A DNA stretch of 64,000 nt, from the NCBI RefSeq assembly GCF_011759375.1, contig NZ_JAARML010000008.1, forward strand, positions 62,001 through 126,000. Direction: 5' to 3'. The notes beneath the pieces were generated by a model. That model did not search any database. It was not told the origin of the DNA and saw only the letters and a program-made list of their open reading frames with translations. Numbering within the stretch: position 1 is the stretch's first letter; each line of letters starts with the position of its first letter. Origin of the DNA: Paraflavitalea devenefica (GTDB lineage Bacteria > Bacteroidota > Bacteroidia > Chitinophagales > Chitinophagaceae). Shown in pieces: positions 17,154-26,639 of this stretch. The position numbers and the translations under genes are program-made.

Positions 17154-18893
17154 ATGCAGCATATTATCCGTAAGACATTTGTCTCATTGATCCTGTTACC
17201 CGTCTTTTTACAATCCTTACAAGGTCAGACGACAACGAATGCCCCTGTTGCATCCAAAATGGACTGGTGGCGTAAAGCAAGGCTCGGCATGTTCATTCAT
17301 TGGGGCGTATATGCTGTTCCGGCCGGTACGTATAAAGACAAAGCCATCGGCGGATTGGGGGAATGGATCATGCATGACGCCAGCATTCCCCGCAGTGATT
17401 ATGAGCAATATGCCCAACAATTCAATCCCACGAAGTACAACCCGGAAGCCTGGGTGCGTATGGCCAGGGAGGCCGGCATGAAATACATTGTGATTACAGC
17501 CAAACACCACGACGGCTTTGCCCTGTTCAACTCGAAAGCCAGCGACTGGAATGTAGTAAAAGCCTCCCCATATGGTAAGGACCTGCTGAAACCACTGGTG
17601 GAAGTCTGCCGCAAACAAGGCATGAAGCTGGGCTTTTATTATTCCCAGGCCAATGACTGGTATAATCCCGGAGGTGCTGCAGCCCGCGGCCATTGGGACA
17701 AGACCCAGGAAGGCAGCATGGATAGGTATATTGACCAGGTAGCCGTGCCACAGGTGCGTGAGCTATTAACACAGTATGGCGATGTGGTAGAGCTGTGGTG
17801 GGACGTGCCTACCGATATGAACAACGAGCGGGCTGCCAGGCTGGACAGCTTGCTGTCGCTGCAACCGGGCATTATCACCAACGACCGGCTGGGCGGCCAT
17901 TACAAAGGAGACATCTCCACCCCCGAACAATATATTCCTGCCACCGGTATAGAAGGGCGCGATTGGGAAACCTGCATGACGATGAATGATACCTGGGGCT
18001 TTAAAACAAATGACCATAACTGGAAGAGCTCCGCTACCCTCATCCGCAACCTGGTGGATATTGCTTCCAAAGGCGGCAATTACCTGCTGAATGTAGGTCC
18101 CGATGCAGCAGGCGAATTCCCTGCTCCAATTGTGGAAAGACTAAAAGCGATCGGCCAATGGACTAAGGTAAATGGCGAAGCTATTTATGGCACCACTGCC
18201 AGTCCGTTCAAATTATTACCCTGGGGACGCGCCACCAAACGGGTAGAAGGTAAGACCACCACCATCTACCTGCATGTATTTGCCTGGCCGAAAGATGGCC
18301 AATTACTGGTACCGGGTTTAACCAGCACCATACAATCGGCCAGGCTTTTGTCTAACCGCCGTGCACTGGCCGTGCAGACCAGTGAAGAAGGACTTGTTAT
18401 TAAGGTACCCACCACTCCACCCGACCCCGTGGCCTCGGTAATAGAACTGAAAACACAAGCACCCTTAACCATTCAACCTTTTTCCATTCAACAACAGAGC
18501 AATGGCTCCCTGCTCCTGGGCGCTGAGATGGCGCATATCCATAATGAAAAAGGGGAAGCCAGCGCTATGACGGAAGGCGATTGGGAAGCCCGCAATATTG
18601 GTTACTGGACCAGCGCCCGTTCCTGGGTTTCCTGGGAAGTAGTGATCAATAAACCCGGCACATATACGCTCACTGCTGTTGCGGGCACGCCGGCCAGCTC
18701 CAGCAGGTTCAGTGTACAGGTGGGTACACAAACATTGGAAATAACCCTGAACAGCACAGGAGATTATAACCATTACACAGCAGTAACGCTGGGCAAGATC
18801 ACGATTGACAAGGCAGGCAGGTATACAATCGCTATCCGCCCGGACCAACAGGGATGGAACGCGATTAATTTAAGACAGATCAGGTTGATATAA
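17154..18893 (+). CDS. GH29 alpha-L-fucosidase with C-terminal binding domain
   Basis: A 579-residue exported enzyme (signal peptide ending near residue 24). It has the GH29 core: WWRKARLGMFIHWGVYAVPA near 38-57, YIVITAKHHDGFALF near 111-125, and YGDVVELWWDVP near 208-219, where Asp217 is in the position of the catalytic nucleophile. After about residue 345 comes a beta-sandwich linker and then a carbohydrate-binding-like module (WVSWEVVINKPGTYTLT to the end). It removes alpha-linked L-fucose from glycans. It is the first gene of a co-directional locus with SusC 32 bp downstream. Acid/base residue not assigned. Confidence 0.92.
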   Translation: MQHIIRKTFVSLILLPVFLQSLQGQTTTNAPVASKMDWWRKARLGMFIHWGVYAVPAGTYKDKAIGGLGEWIMHDASIPRSDYEQYAQQFNPTKYNPEAWVRMAREAGMKYIVITAKHHDGFALFNSKASDWNVVKASPYGKDLLKPLVEVCRKQGMKLGFYYSQANDWYNPGGAAARGHWDKTQEGSMDRYIDQVAVPQVRELLTQYGDVVELWWDVPTDMNNERAARLDSLLSLQPGIITNDRLGGHYKGDISTPEQYIPATGIEGRDWETCMTMNDTWGFKTNDHNWKSSATLIRNLVDIASKGGNYLLNVGPDAAGEFPAPIVERLKAIGQWTKVNGEAIYGTTASPFKLLPWGRATKRVEGKTTTIYLHVFAWPKDGQLLVPGLTSTIQSARLLSNRRALAVQTSEEGLVIKVPTTPPDPVASVIELKTQAPLTIQPFSIQQQSNGSLLLGAEMAHIHNEKGEASAMTEGDWEARNIGYWTSARSWVSWEVVINKPGTYTLTAVAGTPASSSRFSVQVGTQTLEITLNSTGDYNHYTAVTLGKITIDKAGRYTIAIRPDQQGWNAINLRQIRLI

Positions 18894-18925
18894 CAATTCT
18901 CCATACATCAAAACTAAAGACTGCT

Positions 18926-21900
18926 ATGAACATGTACTGCTACGTATTCAAAAGGACCAAACCCATCCTTTTGTTATGCTTATTGCTCGCGGCTGCGGCA
19001 GGTTCCTTTGCTCAAACGAGCGAGATCGTTGTAAAAGGAACCGTACGCTCCGACACGGCTGTGCTGGAAGGCGTGACGATCGCCTTGAAGTCGGACCCAA
19101 AAGTGGCCACCCGCACAGATGTGAAAGGCAATTATTTTATTAAAGTGCCTTCCAACGGCACGCTGGTATTTTCTTTTGTTGGTTTTACTGCCCAGGAGGT
19201 GGAGGTGAAAGGAGAGCCTGTGATCAATGTGGTATTGAAAGCGGGTGAGAAAGCAATGGAAGAAGTGGCGGTGGTAGCTTATGGCACCCAAAAGAAGAAA
19301 AGCATAGTGAGCGCCGTAACTACGATCAACCCCAAAGAGCTGAAAGGACCTACGAGCAACCTGACAACGATGCTTGCCGGTAAGATATCCGGCATTATTG
19401 CCTACCAGCGCAGTGGCGAGCCGGGCAAGGACAATGCCAGCTTTTTCATACGGGGCGTTACCACGTTTGGCGCCGGTAAGGTAGACCCGCTGATCCTGAT
19501 TGATAATATGGAATCCACCGCCAATGACCTGGCGCGCCTGCAGCCGGATGATATTGCCGGGTTTTCTGTATTGAAAGATGCTACCGCTTCTTCGCTGTAC
19601 GGCGCCCGCGGCGCCAATGGCGTGATCCTGGTGACCACGAAAACAGGGACAGAAGGAAAGACAAAGTTTAGCCTCCGTGCTGAAAACTCCACATCGAGCA
19701 ATACGAAGAATTTCCGGTTTGCGGATAATATCACGTATATGAAGCTGGCCAATGAGGCCCTGGTTACCCGGTACCCGTTAAGAGCGCCCCTGTACTCGCA
19801 GGAGAAAATCGCGCTGACAGCCGCCGGCGCCGATCCTTTGTTGTATCCCAATAATAACTGGCTGAAGATGCTGATCAAGGATTATACAAATAACCAGCGG
19901 TATAACCTGAATATGAGTGGCGGCGGCAAGATCGCCCAGTATTATGTTTCCGGTACGTATAATGTAGACAATGGCGTACTGAAAGAGAACGGGCTGAATA
20001 ATTTCAACAGCAATATTAAGCTGCGCAGCTACCAGATCAGGTCGAACGTTACGATCAATGTGGCGCCCACCACGGTGGCCAATATCCGTGTATCCGGACA
20101 GTTTGATGATTATAATGGTCCGGTAGGTGGCGGCGGCAATATTTTTGACCAGGCGTTGAAGAGCAACCCGGTGATGTTCCCGGCCCTGTACCCTTCCTCT
20201 TTCCTGCCGCGGCTGAACCATCCCTTGTTTGGCAGCGCCCTCGATGCCAATGGCGCCCGGTATAATAATCCTTATGCCAGTATGGTATCGGGCTATGAGC
20301 AATCCAATACTTCCACCATGACTGCCCAACTGGACCTGCGGCAGAACCTGAATTTTATTACGCCTGGTCTTTCGGCGCGGTTGATGACATTTACGCAACG
20401 CTATGCTTCTTTCAGCCTTACCAGGGCTTATTCCCCGTTTTATTATTCATTATCCTATTCGCCTGATGGCAAAGACCCGGTCCTCTCTCCTATTAATACG
20501 AATGGTACAGAATACCTGGGTTATGTACCGGGCGCCAAGATACTGAACACGGTTTCGTATCTCGAAGCAGCGGTGAATTATACCCATAGCTTCGGCGATC
20601 ATGATGTATCGGGCATGCTGATCACCACGATGCGGAATTACCTGACGGCTAATTCTACCGTGGGCGATCTGCAGAGCTCCCTGCCCTACCGTAACCAGGG
20701 TGTATCCGGCAGGTTTACGTATGGATACGATAACCGGTACCTGGCTGAATTCAATTTCGGTTATAATGGTTCTGAGCGCTTCTCCAAAAACAACCGGCTG
20801 GGCTTTTTCCCTTCCGGCGGACTGGCCTGGAATGTACACAATGAAAAGTTCTTTGACCGTCTCTCGGATGTGATCACGCTCCTGAAACTGCGTGGCACCT
20901 ATGGCCTGGTGGGCAATGACCAGATCGGCAGCGCCAATGACCGCTTCTTTTACCTGTCGCAGGTAGCGATGAATGACCCCAATAAAGGAGCTGTATTTGG
21001 CGAAAACTTTGGCACCTCGCTAAATGGTGTTACGGTGGAACGCTATGCCAATACGTCCATCACCTGGGAGAAGGCCTATAAAACGAATATTGGGCTGGAT
21101 GTACAATTGAGGAACGGCATTAATCTTACCGTGGATGTATATCGTGAGCACCGGAAGAATATCCTGATGAGCCGTGCCTATATACCCGTCTCTATGGGGC
21201 TGAGCGCGCCTATACAGGCGAATGTAGGGGAAGCAGAAGGCAAGGGCATCGACCTGCAGATGGATTATAATAAATCATTCAACAATGGGATGTGGCTGCA
21301 ATTGCGCGGCAATTTCACGTATGCAGCGAGCAAACTGCTGGTGAATGAAGAACCCATTTACCCCACACCCTGGAGCAGTAAGGTGGGTTATTCGCTTTCC
21401 CAGCGCTGGGGGCTGATCGCTGAGCGGCTGTTTATAGATGATTATGAAGTGAAGAACTCTCCCCTGCAGGATTTTGGCATGGTGAGCGGCGGCGATATTA
21501 AGTACCTCGACCTGGATGGTAATAATATTATTGATGGCAATGGCGACCAGGTACCCATCGGTTATCCTGAAACGCCGGAGATCGTGTATGGGGGCGGTTT
21601 TTCTTTTGGCTATAAGAGTTTTGACGTCAGCGCTTTTGTACAGGGATCGGCCCGCAGCTCCATTTTTATCAATAATGATGCTATACAGCCCTTCAAAAAG
21701 AATAGTGGATTTGAAAGCGGGCTGCTGAATATCATCGCTGAGGACCACTGGTCGGAAAGCAACCGGGATGTGTATGCCTTCTGGCCCAGGTTGAGTGACA
21801 GAACGATCCTGAATAATAGCTGGACCTCTACCTGGTGGATGCGCAACGGCGCTTTCCTGCGCCTGAAATCGGTAGAGCTGGGTTATACTTTACCCAAAGC

Positions 21901-22063
21901 CTTATTGAAGAAGTTCAAACTGTCCAATGCCCGTTTTTACCTGAATGGCAACAACCTGTTTGTGATCAGCAGCTTTAAGCTGTGGGACCCGGAGATGGGC
22001 AGCAATGGCCTGGCCTACCCGGTACAAAGGGTCTATAATATTGGTGTGAACCTCAGTTTTTAA
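18926..22063 (+). CDS. SusC/RagA family TonB-linked outer membrane transporter (fucosidase locus)
   Basis: A 1045-residue protein with a signal peptide ending near residue 30 (AGSFAQ). It has a carboxypeptidase-like domain (VVKGTVRSDTAVLEGVTIAL), the SusC box EEVAVVAYGTQKKKS, a plug (FFIRGVTTFGAG, FSVLKDATASSLYGARGANG) and a barrel ending VGVNLSF-like (IGVNLSF). It imports the fucosylated oligosaccharides released or bound by its neighbours. SusD follows after 17 bp. Confidence 0.95.
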   Translation: MNMYCYVFKRTKPILLLCLLLAAAAGSFAQTSEIVVKGTVRSDTAVLEGVTIALKSDPKVATRTDVKGNYFIKVPSNGTLVFSFVGFTAQEVEVKGEPVINVVLKAGEKAMEEVAVVAYGTQKKKSIVSAVTTINPKELKGPTSNLTTMLAGKISGIIAYQRSGEPGKDNASFFIRGVTTFGAGKVDPLILIDNMESTANDLARLQPDDIAGFSVLKDATASSLYGARGANGVILVTTKTGTEGKTKFSLRAENSTSSNTKNFRFADNITYMKLANEALVTRYPLRAPLYSQEKIALTAAGADPLLYPNNNWLKMLIKDYTNNQRYNLNMSGGGKIAQYYVSGTYNVDNGVLKENGLNNFNSNIKLRSYQIRSNVTINVAPTTVANIRVSGQFDDYNGPVGGGGNIFDQALKSNPVMFPALYPSSFLPRLNHPLFGSALDANGARYNNPYASMVSGYEQSNTSTMTAQLDLRQNLNFITPGLSARLMTFTQRYASFSLTRAYSPFYYSLSYSPDGKDPVLSPINTNGTEYLGYVPGAKILNTVSYLEAAVNYTHSFGDHDVSGMLITTMRNYLTANSTVGDLQSSLPYRNQGVSGRFTYGYDNRYLAEFNFGYNGSERFSKNNRLGFFPSGGLAWNVHNEKFFDRLSDVITLLKLRGTYGLVGNDQIGSANDRFFYLSQVAMNDPNKGAVFGENFGTSLNGVTVERYANTSITWEKAYKTNIGLDVQLRNGINLTVDVYREHRKNILMSRAYIPVSMGLSAPIQANVGEAEGKGIDLQMDYNKSFNNGMWLQLRGNFTYAASKLLVNEEPIYPTPWSSKVGYSLSQRWGLIAERLFIDDYEVKNSPLQDFGMVSGGDIKYLDLDGNNIIDGNGDQVPIGYPETPEIVYGGGFSFGYKSFDVSAFVQGSARSSIFINNDAIQPFKKNSGFESGLLNIIAEDHWSESNRDVYAFWPRLSDRTILNNSWTSTWWMRNGAFLRLKSVELGYTLPKALLKKFKLSNARFYLNGNNLFVISSFKLWDPEMGSNGLAYPVQRVYNIGVNLSF

Positions 22064-22080
22064 TTTTTTATTACTACAGC

Positions 22081-23967
22081 ATGCAACACAATTATAAAAA
22101 GTCATCATACCTGCCGGTCCTGTTCCTGGCAGGTATGATGGGGCTCAGCTCCTGTGAGAAGTTCATAGATGTGGTACCGGATAATGTGCCCACTATTGAC
22201 AATGCTTTCAGCATTCGCACAGAAGCAGAAAAATACCTGTATACCTGTTACTCCTATCTGCCCAATGAAGGCCAGTATAGCGGCAATCCCGGGTTTGGCG
22301 CCGGTGATGAGATATGGCAGGACCTAAGTTTCAGCACGATTGATCCTGCGCCCATGCAAATCGCAATGGGCCTGCAAACAGCCGGCAGCCCGATGATGAG
22401 TACCTGGACTTCCCTGTATGCAGGTATACGGGACTGTAATATTTTCCTGGAGAATGTAGATAAGGTGGTAGACCTGGAGCCTTATATGAAAACACGGTGG
22501 ATCGGAGAAGTTATTTTTCTAAAAGCGTATTACCACTGGTATCTCTTAAAGATGTATGGCCCCATCCATATTGTTGATAAGAACCTGCCCACTGATGTAA
22601 GCGCCGAAGCAGCCAAGATTGCCCGGGTGCCGGTGGATTCTGCTGTGAACTATATCGCCAACCTGCTGGACTCCGCTGCTAAGTTACTCCCCCCGGTGAT
22701 CCAGGCAAGGACTACAGAGCTGGGCCGCGTAACGGCACCCATTGCCTTATCGGTGAAAGCACGCCTGCTGGTGACAGCGGCCAGTCCATTGTTCAATGGC
22801 AATGCCGATTATACCGGTTTTAAGAACCACGATGGCACGCCCCTCCTTAATACCACGTACGATAAACAAAAATGGGTCAGGGCAGCAGCAGCCTGCAAAG
22901 CCGCTATCGACGCTTGTCATGCAGCGGGTATTACACTCTATAAGTTTGACGACCACCTGGCCAATCTTACCGATGCCCTGAAGATTGAAATGAGCATCCG
23001 CAACAGTGTGTGTGAAAAATGGAATGAAGAACTGATCTGGGGTTCTTCCAATAGTCGCACCGATAAATATATGCAACGCCTGGCCTGTCCGAAGCTGGAC
23101 CCTTCCCGCATCGGCAACCAGGACCCGTTGGGACAAATGGCGCCCACGATCAAGACCGTGGAGCAGTTTTATTCAAAGAATGGCGTACCGATCGAAGAAG
23201 ACAAGGAGTACGATTATGCTAACCGCTATACACTGCGCACGGTATCTGCCGCAGAAGCGGAAAGGATGCAATTGGGTTATGAAACGGCCATACTGAATTT
23301 TGACCGGGAGCCCCGCTTTTATGCTGATGTGGCTTTTGACGGCGCCAAATGGTTTATGCAGAACGGCACCTGGAATATACAGGCCCGCTGGGGGCAGAAC
23401 CAATCACAAAAGAATGTATTTGGTTATTCTGTAACCGGCTATTTCACGAAGAAAACGGTTAGCTGGAAGTTTGTGATCAATGAAGGACAGAGCACTTCTA
23501 CAGAAGACTACCCCTTCCCCTTGTTCCGCCTGGCCGACCTGTACCTGCTGTATGCCGAGGCGCTGAATGAAGCAGAAGGCACTGCCAATCCTGCTGTGTA
23601 TACGTACCTGAACCTGGTGCGGGCAAGAGCCGGATTAAAGAGCGTAGAGGAATCCTGGAGCCTGTATTCCAAAAATCCTTCCAAATACACTACACAAGAT
23701 GGATTAAGGGCCATTATACAACAGGAAAGGCTGATTGAAATGAGTTTTGAGGCCAGCCGCTTCTGGGACCTGCGCCGCTGGAAACGTGCTATTGAAGAGC
23801 AAAATAAAGTGATCCTGGGCTGGGATATTGCACAGGCGGGTCCGGCCGGTTACTACCGTACCAGGCCTTTGTGGAGCCAGACTTTCCAGGTAAGGGATTA
23901 CCTGTGGCCAATTCGCAGCAGTGATATTCTTGTTAATCCCAAATTAGTGCAGAATCCAGGTTGGTAG
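22081..23967 (+). CDS. SusD/RagB family lipoprotein (fucosidase locus)
   Basis: A 628-residue lipoprotein with lipobox ending at Cys25 (GLSSC) and the SusD start EKFIDVVPDNVPT. It contains the helical SusD core (GEVIFLKAYYHWYLLKMYGP, FPLFRLADLYLLYAEALNEA) and the closing FEASRFWDLRRWKRA and WPIRSSDI motifs. At 628 residues it is somewhat longer than the mannan-locus SusD. It partners the SusC encoded 17 bp upstream in glycan capture at the outer membrane. Confidence 0.93.
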   Translation: MQHNYKKSSYLPVLFLAGMMGLSSCEKFIDVVPDNVPTIDNAFSIRTEAEKYLYTCYSYLPNEGQYSGNPGFGAGDEIWQDLSFSTIDPAPMQIAMGLQTAGSPMMSTWTSLYAGIRDCNIFLENVDKVVDLEPYMKTRWIGEVIFLKAYYHWYLLKMYGPIHIVDKNLPTDVSAEAAKIARVPVDSAVNYIANLLDSAAKLLPPVIQARTTELGRVTAPIALSVKARLLVTAASPLFNGNADYTGFKNHDGTPLLNTTYDKQKWVRAAAACKAAIDACHAAGITLYKFDDHLANLTDALKIEMSIRNSVCEKWNEELIWGSSNSRTDKYMQRLACPKLDPSRIGNQDPLGQMAPTIKTVEQFYSKNGVPIEEDKEYDYANRYTLRTVSAAEAERMQLGYETAILNFDREPRFYADVAFDGAKWFMQNGTWNIQARWGQNQSQKNVFGYSVTGYFTKKTVSWKFVINEGQSTSTEDYPFPLFRLADLYLLYAEALNEAEGTANPAVYTYLNLVRARAGLKSVEESWSLYSKNPSKYTTQDGLRAIIQQERLIEMSFEASRFWDLRRWKRAIEEQNKVILGWDIAQAGPAGYYRTRPLWSQTFQVRDYLWPIRSSDILVNPKLVQNPGW

Positions 23968-23973
23968 AAGAGC

Positions 23974-24065
23974 GGCGAGTGGTAAATGGTAAGTGGCCAG
24001 TGGGGCTTTTGCTGCGGCTTGCCAACTAATCAGCTCACTCGCTACTCGCCACTTACCACTTGCTT
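23974..24065. repeat. Heptamer inverted array, family A copy 3
   Basis: Left arm 23974-24005 (GCGAGTG, GTAAATG, GTAAGTG, GCCAGTG) and inverted right arm 24032-24065 (CTCACTC, GCTACTC, GCCACTT, ACCACTT) separated by about 26 bp. It fills the gap between SusD and the first surface lipoprotein, where a hairpin could set the level of downstream genes. Confidence 0.85.
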
Positions 24066-24093
24066 TCACTTACTCAATATATAAAACGAAAAC

Positions 24094-25266
24094 ATGAAAC
24101 GATTCTATATATTATCTATAATAACGCCGCTCATCATCATGAGCGCCTGCAAAAAAGAGGAACACGCATCCCTGTATGCAGCAGGGAAAGTGCCCGATCC
24201 GCTCACCAGCACGGCCGTAAAGAACCTGCCCGGCGCGGCTGAGATCACTTATTCATTGCCACACGACAATACGATCCTGTATGTGAAGGCCGAATACGAA
24301 CACCAGCCCGGCGTAAAAAGGGAAGTAAAGGCCTCCTATTATACCAACCAGTTGACCGTGGATGGCTTTGGCGATACACTGGAACATGAAGTGAAGTTGT
24401 TTGTAGTAACCAGAAGTGAGCAGGTGTCTTCGCCGGTAACGGTCAAGGTGAAGCCACTCACCCCACCGGTGGTAGCGGTGTTTACAAGCCTCTCTGTCAC
24501 GGCCGACTTTGGCGGGCTGCGCATTGCTTATACGAATGATGCCAAAGCCGATGTGGCTATTTATACCCTTGCCGCCAATGACAAGGGCACGATGGAACAG
24601 GCGCACGTGCATTACACTACTTTACCGGCCGGCACTTATACCATGCGCGGGTTTGACAGCTCCGCCCGGCAATTCTCCTTTTTTGTGCGGGACAGATTTG
24701 GCAATATCTCCGATACATTAACCGGCATTTATAAGCCTTTGTATGAAAAGCCGCTTGACAAAGCCCTGTTCAGAAAGGTGCAATTGCCTACTGATATTGG
24801 CGATGACTGGGGCCTTCCCATGGAGAATTTGTGGAATGGCTCTTATACCGGTTTCTGGGATATGTTCCATACGCAAACAAAGCCCTTCCCCCAGTGGTTC
24901 ACGTTCGATATGGGCATCACCGTAAAGCTGAGCCGCATGACGGTATGGCAACGGCAAACGCCTGCACAGGACTGGATCTATAATGCCAATAACCCGAAGA
25001 AGTTTGAGATCTGGGGCGCCAATAATCCCGACCCCGATGGCGGCTGGAATAACTGGACGAAGCTGATGGCACATGAGGTGGTGAAGCCTTCCGGATTGCC
25101 CCTTGGCCAGGTAACACAGGATGATATTGCAGCGGCCGTGAAAGGAGAAGAACTGACGATACCACTTGACAAACAGCCGGTGCGGTATATCCGCGTCAAG
25201 GTGCTGGAAACTTTTACGAATTCAGCTACCAATATTGCAGAGGTGTCAATATGGGGGCAACCTTAG
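24094..25266 (+). CDS. DUF4959/DUF5126/DUF5000-type surface lipoprotein
   Basis: A 390-residue lipoprotein with lipobox ending at Cys19 (IMSAC). The N-terminal region (VPDPLTSTAVKNLPGAAEIT) is that of DUF4959, the middle is a second Ig-like domain, and the C-terminal part from about residue 235 is a DUF5000/F5-8 type C-like beta-sandwich (WFTFDMGITVKLSRMTVWQR, KKFEIWGANNPDP, VRYIRVKVLETF). Such three-domain proteins occupy the SusE/SusF position in Bacteroidota polysaccharide loci and probably bind glycan outside the cell. Ligand inferred from flanking fucosidases. Confidence 0.85.
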   Translation: MKRFYILSIITPLIIMSACKKEEHASLYAAGKVPDPLTSTAVKNLPGAAEITYSLPHDNTILYVKAEYEHQPGVKREVKASYYTNQLTVDGFGDTLEHEVKLFVVTRSEQVSSPVTVKVKPLTPPVVAVFTSLSVTADFGGLRIAYTNDAKADVAIYTLAANDKGTMEQAHVHYTTLPAGTYTMRGFDSSARQFSFFVRDRFGNISDTLTGIYKPLYEKPLDKALFRKVQLPTDIGDDWGLPMENLWNGSYTGFWDMFHTQTKPFPQWFTFDMGITVKLSRMTVWQRQTPAQDWIYNANNPKKFEIWGANNPDPDGGWNNWTKLMAHEVVKPSGLPLGQVTQDDIAAAVKGEELTIPLDKQPVRYIRVKVLETFTNSATNIAEVSIWGQP

Positions 25267-25282
25267 AAGAGGCAACGAGGGA

Positions 25283-25316
25283 CCGCAGCGTCCCCTGCGG
25301 GAGACACTGCGGGGAA
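25283..25316. repeat. REP-like CCGCAG element, copy 2 (short core)
   Basis: Near-identical to the copy at 16903-16936: constant CCGCAGCGTCC and GGAGACACTGCGGGGAA ends with the same short core. It lies between two co-directional lipoprotein genes of the fucosidase locus. No flanking duplication is visible here. Confidence 0.8.
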
Positions 25317-25364
25317 ATCGTAGCGAGTGGGATTTATTAACCAATACTTTCAACTTATCAGTAT

Positions 25365-26561
25365 ATGAAACATATCAAATTGATGATAGTCCTGCTGGGA
25401 ATGACGAGCGCTCTTGTATGGGCGTCGTGCAAGAAGCAGGATGAATGGAAAAAGTACCTGCCGGAGCAGCCAAAGGTATATCCTGGTATGGCGGAGGCCA
25501 TTACTACTTATCCAGGCAATAACAGGATCAAGCTTTCCTGGCTATTGGTGTCAGACCCTACGATCACCAGGGTCACCGTGTTCTGGAACAATGGCCATGA
25601 TTCTGCCAGTGTTGCTGTCAACCGTCAGCAAGGTGTAGATACCGTCAGCATTATTATAGATAAGCTGCAGGAGACTTCTTATACGTTCAGCGTATTTACG
25701 TATGATAAAGAAGGCAACAAATCGGTACCTGCCTATGTAACCGGCCGGGTGTATGGCCCGAAATACCAGAGCACACTGCTGAACCGGGCGCTGTTGAGTG
25801 TGAATTATTCCGGCGATAGCAAGCTGCTGACGATTAACTGGGGCACTGCTGATACGGTAAATGTGGGCACCCAACTCTGGTATACCGACGAAGCCGGCAT
25901 TGACCAGACCCTGCTGATTGACGCCACTACTTTCAGCACGATCATTCCCTGGAAGGTGGGCACGAAGATCTGGTACCAATCGGCCTATAAACCCTCGGCC
26001 AAAGCGATAGACACGTTTACGGTCAATAATAAAGATTCGATTTCAGTCAAGAACGTGCCGGTACCTAAAGCTGCGTGGACAAAGGTAGACCTGCCCAATG
26101 ATGTGGCCGGAAACGCCTGGGGCACCAACCTGAGCTGGATCTGGGATGGCAAGGGCGCTGATTACCCCCAGATCTACCATACCGGCGGCGAAGGCATACC
26201 CCATCATTTTACGATTGACCTGGGCGCTTTGTATGACCTTACGAAGTTTGAGAATATCGGCCGGGTGAATAGCAATCCTTATCATAACCCTACAAAGTTT
26301 GAAGTATGGGGCATTGCTGATATCACGAATGCCGCCACTACCCTTCCCGGCAGTGATCCCGGCTGGAAAAATGAATCCATCGCCAAAGGCTGGACATTAC
26401 TGCAGGAGATTAACAGGCCCGACAATGGTACGGCGCCTTATAAGGTAGACCTGCTGCCCGGTATTCCCAAAGTGCGCTATATCCGTATCCGGGTGCTGGA
26501 AACGATTGATCATGATCCCGACAGCCATATGAGCGAGATCTCTTTCTGGTATAATCCGTAA
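25365..26561 (+). CDS. DUF4998/DUF5000-type surface lipoprotein
   Basis: A 398-residue lipoprotein with lipobox ending at Cys22 (VWASC) followed by KKQDEWKKYLPEQP. The N-terminal fibronectin-like part (AITTYPGNNRIKLSWLLVSD) fits DUF4998. The C-terminal third again is an F5/8 type C-like sandwich (HHFTIDLGALYDLTKFENIG, VRYIRIRVLETI, MSEISFWYNP), clearly related to the C-terminus of the preceding protein. The two were probably derived by domain sharing and act together in binding glycans at the cell surface. Confidence 0.83.
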   Translation: MKHIKLMIVLLGMTSALVWASCKKQDEWKKYLPEQPKVYPGMAEAITTYPGNNRIKLSWLLVSDPTITRVTVFWNNGHDSASVAVNRQQGVDTVSIIIDKLQETSYTFSVFTYDKEGNKSVPAYVTGRVYGPKYQSTLLNRALLSVNYSGDSKLLTINWGTADTVNVGTQLWYTDEAGIDQTLLIDATTFSTIIPWKVGTKIWYQSAYKPSAKAIDTFTVNNKDSISVKNVPVPKAAWTKVDLPNDVAGNAWGTNLSWIWDGKGADYPQIYHTGGEGIPHHFTIDLGALYDLTKFENIGRVNSNPYHNPTKFEVWGIADITNAATTLPGSDPGWKNESIAKGWTLLQEINRPDNGTAPYKVDLLPGIPKVRYIRIRVLETIDHDPDSHMSEISFWYNP

Positions 26562-26639
26562 AGTCCGAAACCGGTTTCGACCTCCATTTTAATAAACCTA
26601 TAAATAATAAATAACTTCATCATTCCTAACAAAGACACT

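Noticed and set aside
19778..20398. 206-codon minus-strand frame inside the fucosidase-locus SusC
   Set aside because: Antisense shadow without start context or family match.
26567..26578. Perfect 12-bp palindrome GAAACCGGTTTC before the second GH29 gene
   Set aside because: Too short and single-copy to call an operator; chance occurrence is likely.
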